Shown here piece by piece: positions 6,018 to 6,759 of a stretch of 6,759 nt of DNA (its first letter is position 1; each line of letters begins with the position of its first letter). The position numbers were made by a program, and so were the translations under genes. The notes under the pieces are model-generated. The model made no database searches. It saw nothing but the letters and a program-made list of their open reading frames with translations, and had not been told where the DNA came from. The DNA is from Butyrivibrio sp. (GTDB lineage: Bacteria; Bacillota_A; Clostridia; Lachnospirales; Lachnospiraceae), in assembly GCF_024699075.1 (NCBI RefSeq), contig NZ_JAILQF010000273.1:1-6759 (forward strand), in the 5' to 3' direction.

Positions 6018-6230
6018 TTCTTCCTCGCAAAAGAGCGCAAAAAAATTGCGTTTCTAGATCAAATACTAAAATGGGATTCGAATATAAAGCGATGCTTCAT
6101 ATCCTCACGAATGAATTTCGTGATCTTGTTCGTAATGAACTTGATGCCAAAATATTAGCAGATGATCTTGCGAAACGCAAGTTCTAATATGTGTAATTTT
6201 ATTATCGTAATTCCGTGCCACCAGCTATAG
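6018..6230. other. fliS-tadZ intergenic region with inverted repeats
   Basis: This 213-bp gap holds several short inverted repeats. CTTGCG/CGCAAG with a 3-base loop lies at 6167-6181. TTGCGTTTC (6046-6054) matches GAAACGCAA (6172-6180) in inverted orientation. GAACTTG (6137-6143) pairs with CAAGTTC (6178-6184). CACGAA/TTCGTG lies at 6106-6122, and CGCAA/TTGCG at 6036-6050. On the minus strand a run of seven T (6045-6039) directly follows GAAACGCAA. No clear terminator with a compact hairpin closes fliS, and no strong sigma-A promoter is seen for tadZ. The best candidate is TGCTAATAT (extended -10 near 6153-6161) with a poor -35. The plus-strand ORF at 6071-6187 is listed separately. Confidence 0.5.
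6071..6187 (+). CDS. Possible small protein of 38 residues, opposite strand
   Basis: ATG at 6071 opens a 38-codon frame ending in TAA at 6185-6187, the only plausible plus-strand gene in the window and outside all other genes. The peptide begins MGFEYKAMLHILTNEF and ends ADDLAKRKF. It reads as one or two amphipathic, highly charged helices without low-complexity sequence, which is unusual for a random frame in AT-rich intergenic DNA. Against it: there is no Shine-Dalgarno before the ATG, and the frame stays open upstream into antisense tadZ. Codons such as CGT, ACG and GCG also differ from the AGA/AGG-leaning neighbours. It could be a real small protein, a remnant of an inserted element or gene, or chance. 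I do not recognise the family. Confidence 0.5.
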   Translation: MGFEYKAMLHILTNEFRDLVRNELDAKILADDLAKRKF

Positions 6231-6707
6231 CTAAGCCCTAAACCCTCTGTTACTGTAGGGATCTGCAACTGTCTCATTAAGGTGGCCCGGTCCATATGTA
6301 AGACCTGCAAATACTCTCTGGGCCCCTGATACTACAGAAGCTGCCTGATTGAGCTTTTCAAGCTCCTTGTAGCAGTCACGCATTTTTTCAAATATGCTTA
6401 TAATATCATCAATATAATCTGCATCCTGCCTTATAGCTGCAGATATAAGATGCCTTTTTGAAAAGATATAAAGCTGCATGAAAGTCTGTGCTATACCATA
6501 TTCCATGTTAAGAGATCTGATAAGCTCAGTGATACAGTTCTGGGCTCTTGTGAGCTCTTTGTCATATGCATCAAAATCTTTGGCTGCAAGAGCTTTCTTG
6601 GCATCTGTCATATAATCAAGTGTCATCTCATACAGAATTGTGATCATCTGAGTTTCATTAGCTTCTGAAATCCTTCTTGTGTAGTTACTGATCTGCTCTT
6701 TGGTCAT
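6231..6707 (-). CDS. fliS: Flagellar export chaperone FliS
   Basis: This 158-residue, mostly helical protein matches FliS, the cytoplasmic chaperone that binds the C-terminus of flagellin. Binding keeps flagellin monomeric until export through the flagellar type III apparatus. Family landmarks are present: ETQMITILYEMTLDYMTDAKKAL (about 18-40, the LYdg...A region), RAQNCITELIRSLNMEYG (54-71), and the helix LYIFSKRHLISAA (79-91). The segment IISIFEKMRDCYKEL (102-116) has Tyr where many FliS have Trp. It is longer than the usual 120-135 residues because of a tail (about 122-158, QAASVVSGAQRVFAGLTYGPGHLNE...NRGFRA), which I believe is common in Lachnospiraceae FliS. The start at 6707 is supported by AGAGGA about 6 bases upstream; the frame is open further up but without a better start. 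It marks the edge of a flagellar cluster beside the tad block. Confidence 0.5.
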   Translation of the reverse strand: MTKEQISNYTRRISEANETQMITILYEMTLDYMTDAKKALAAKDFDAYDKELTRAQNCITELIRSLNMEYGIAQTFMQLYIFSKRHLISAAIRQDADYIDDIISIFEKMRDCYKELEKLNQAASVVSGAQRVFAGLTYGPGHLNETVADPYSNRGFRA

Positions 6708-6759
6708 AATCGTCCTCTTGTGCGAGAATACTGTGCCTTTGGCTTTCAGGTCAAGGTGC
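6708..6759. other. Right-edge segment upstream of fliS
   Basis: Only 52 bases remain. They contain the fliS ribosome binding site (AGAGGA on the minus strand). Two of the three minus-strand frames contain TGA stops here. The third runs in frame into fliS without a start. An upstream gene may end in or before this stretch, but none can be named. Confidence 0.5.

Noticed and set aside
6167..6181. Hairpin CTTGCG-TTT-CGCAAG as the fliS terminator
   Set aside because: The stem is good but on the minus strand it is followed by ATCATCTGC rather than a T run, so it is not a standard intrinsic terminator.
6223..6232. Perfect palindrome AGCTATAGCT at the fliS stop
   Set aside because: Too short, and with no room for a hairpin loop; a chance palindrome in AT-rich sequence is likely.

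Overview
The window looks like part of a low-to-mid GC Firmicutes chromosome, most likely Lachnospiraceae of the Butyrivibrio/Pseudobutyrivibrio/Roseburia type. The reasons are the strong AAGGAGG-type ribosome binding sites, the mix of a FliS chaperone with a monoderm-type Tad pilus locus, and a DUF5702-like protein of the kind found in Lachnospiraceae tad clusters. The genus is a guess. All convincing genes lie on the minus strand, so transcription runs from high to low coordinates.

Layout in transcription order. fliS (6707-6231), the flagellin export chaperone, is followed by a 213-bp gap (6018-6230). The gap holds a coding-like 38-codon ORF on the opposite strand and several competing inverted repeats just upstream of the next gene. 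A compact Tad/Flp pilus assembly block follows: tadZ/cpaE-like (6017-4974), cpaF/tadA ATPase (4984-3722, overlapping tadZ by 11 bp), tadB (3798-3007, overlapping cpaF by 77 bp) and tadC (2988-1516). A 211-bp AT-rich leader (1305-1515) with nested 38-bp and 20-bp direct repeats precedes the Flp-type prepilin gene (1304-1053). Thirty bases later begins a DUF5702-like, single-pass membrane protein (from 1022), which runs off the left edge.

How the parts work together (family knowledge plus inference): TadZ would position the machine. CpaF would hydrolyse ATP to drive TadB and TadC, the two T2SSF-type platform proteins. These would extract processed Flp subunits from the membrane into a thin pilus. 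The DUF5702-like protein would be a TadE/TadG-like accessory or minor pseudopilin. The prepilin peptidase is not in the window. No secretin is present, as expected for a cell with one membrane.

Most of the window is a recognisable system. The less expected points are: (1) TadC carries a roughly 200-residue predicted extracytoplasmic domain between its second and third membrane segments; (2) the TadZ P-loop has Gln where the Walker A Lys should be, and its receiver-like domain lacks a phosphoacceptor Asp; (3) the prepilin has a long 38-residue leader and E-I instead of the usual E-Y; (4) the pilin leader contains an ordered repeat array; (5) the fliS-tadZ gap contains an unexplained opposite-strand ORF and switch-like pairings.
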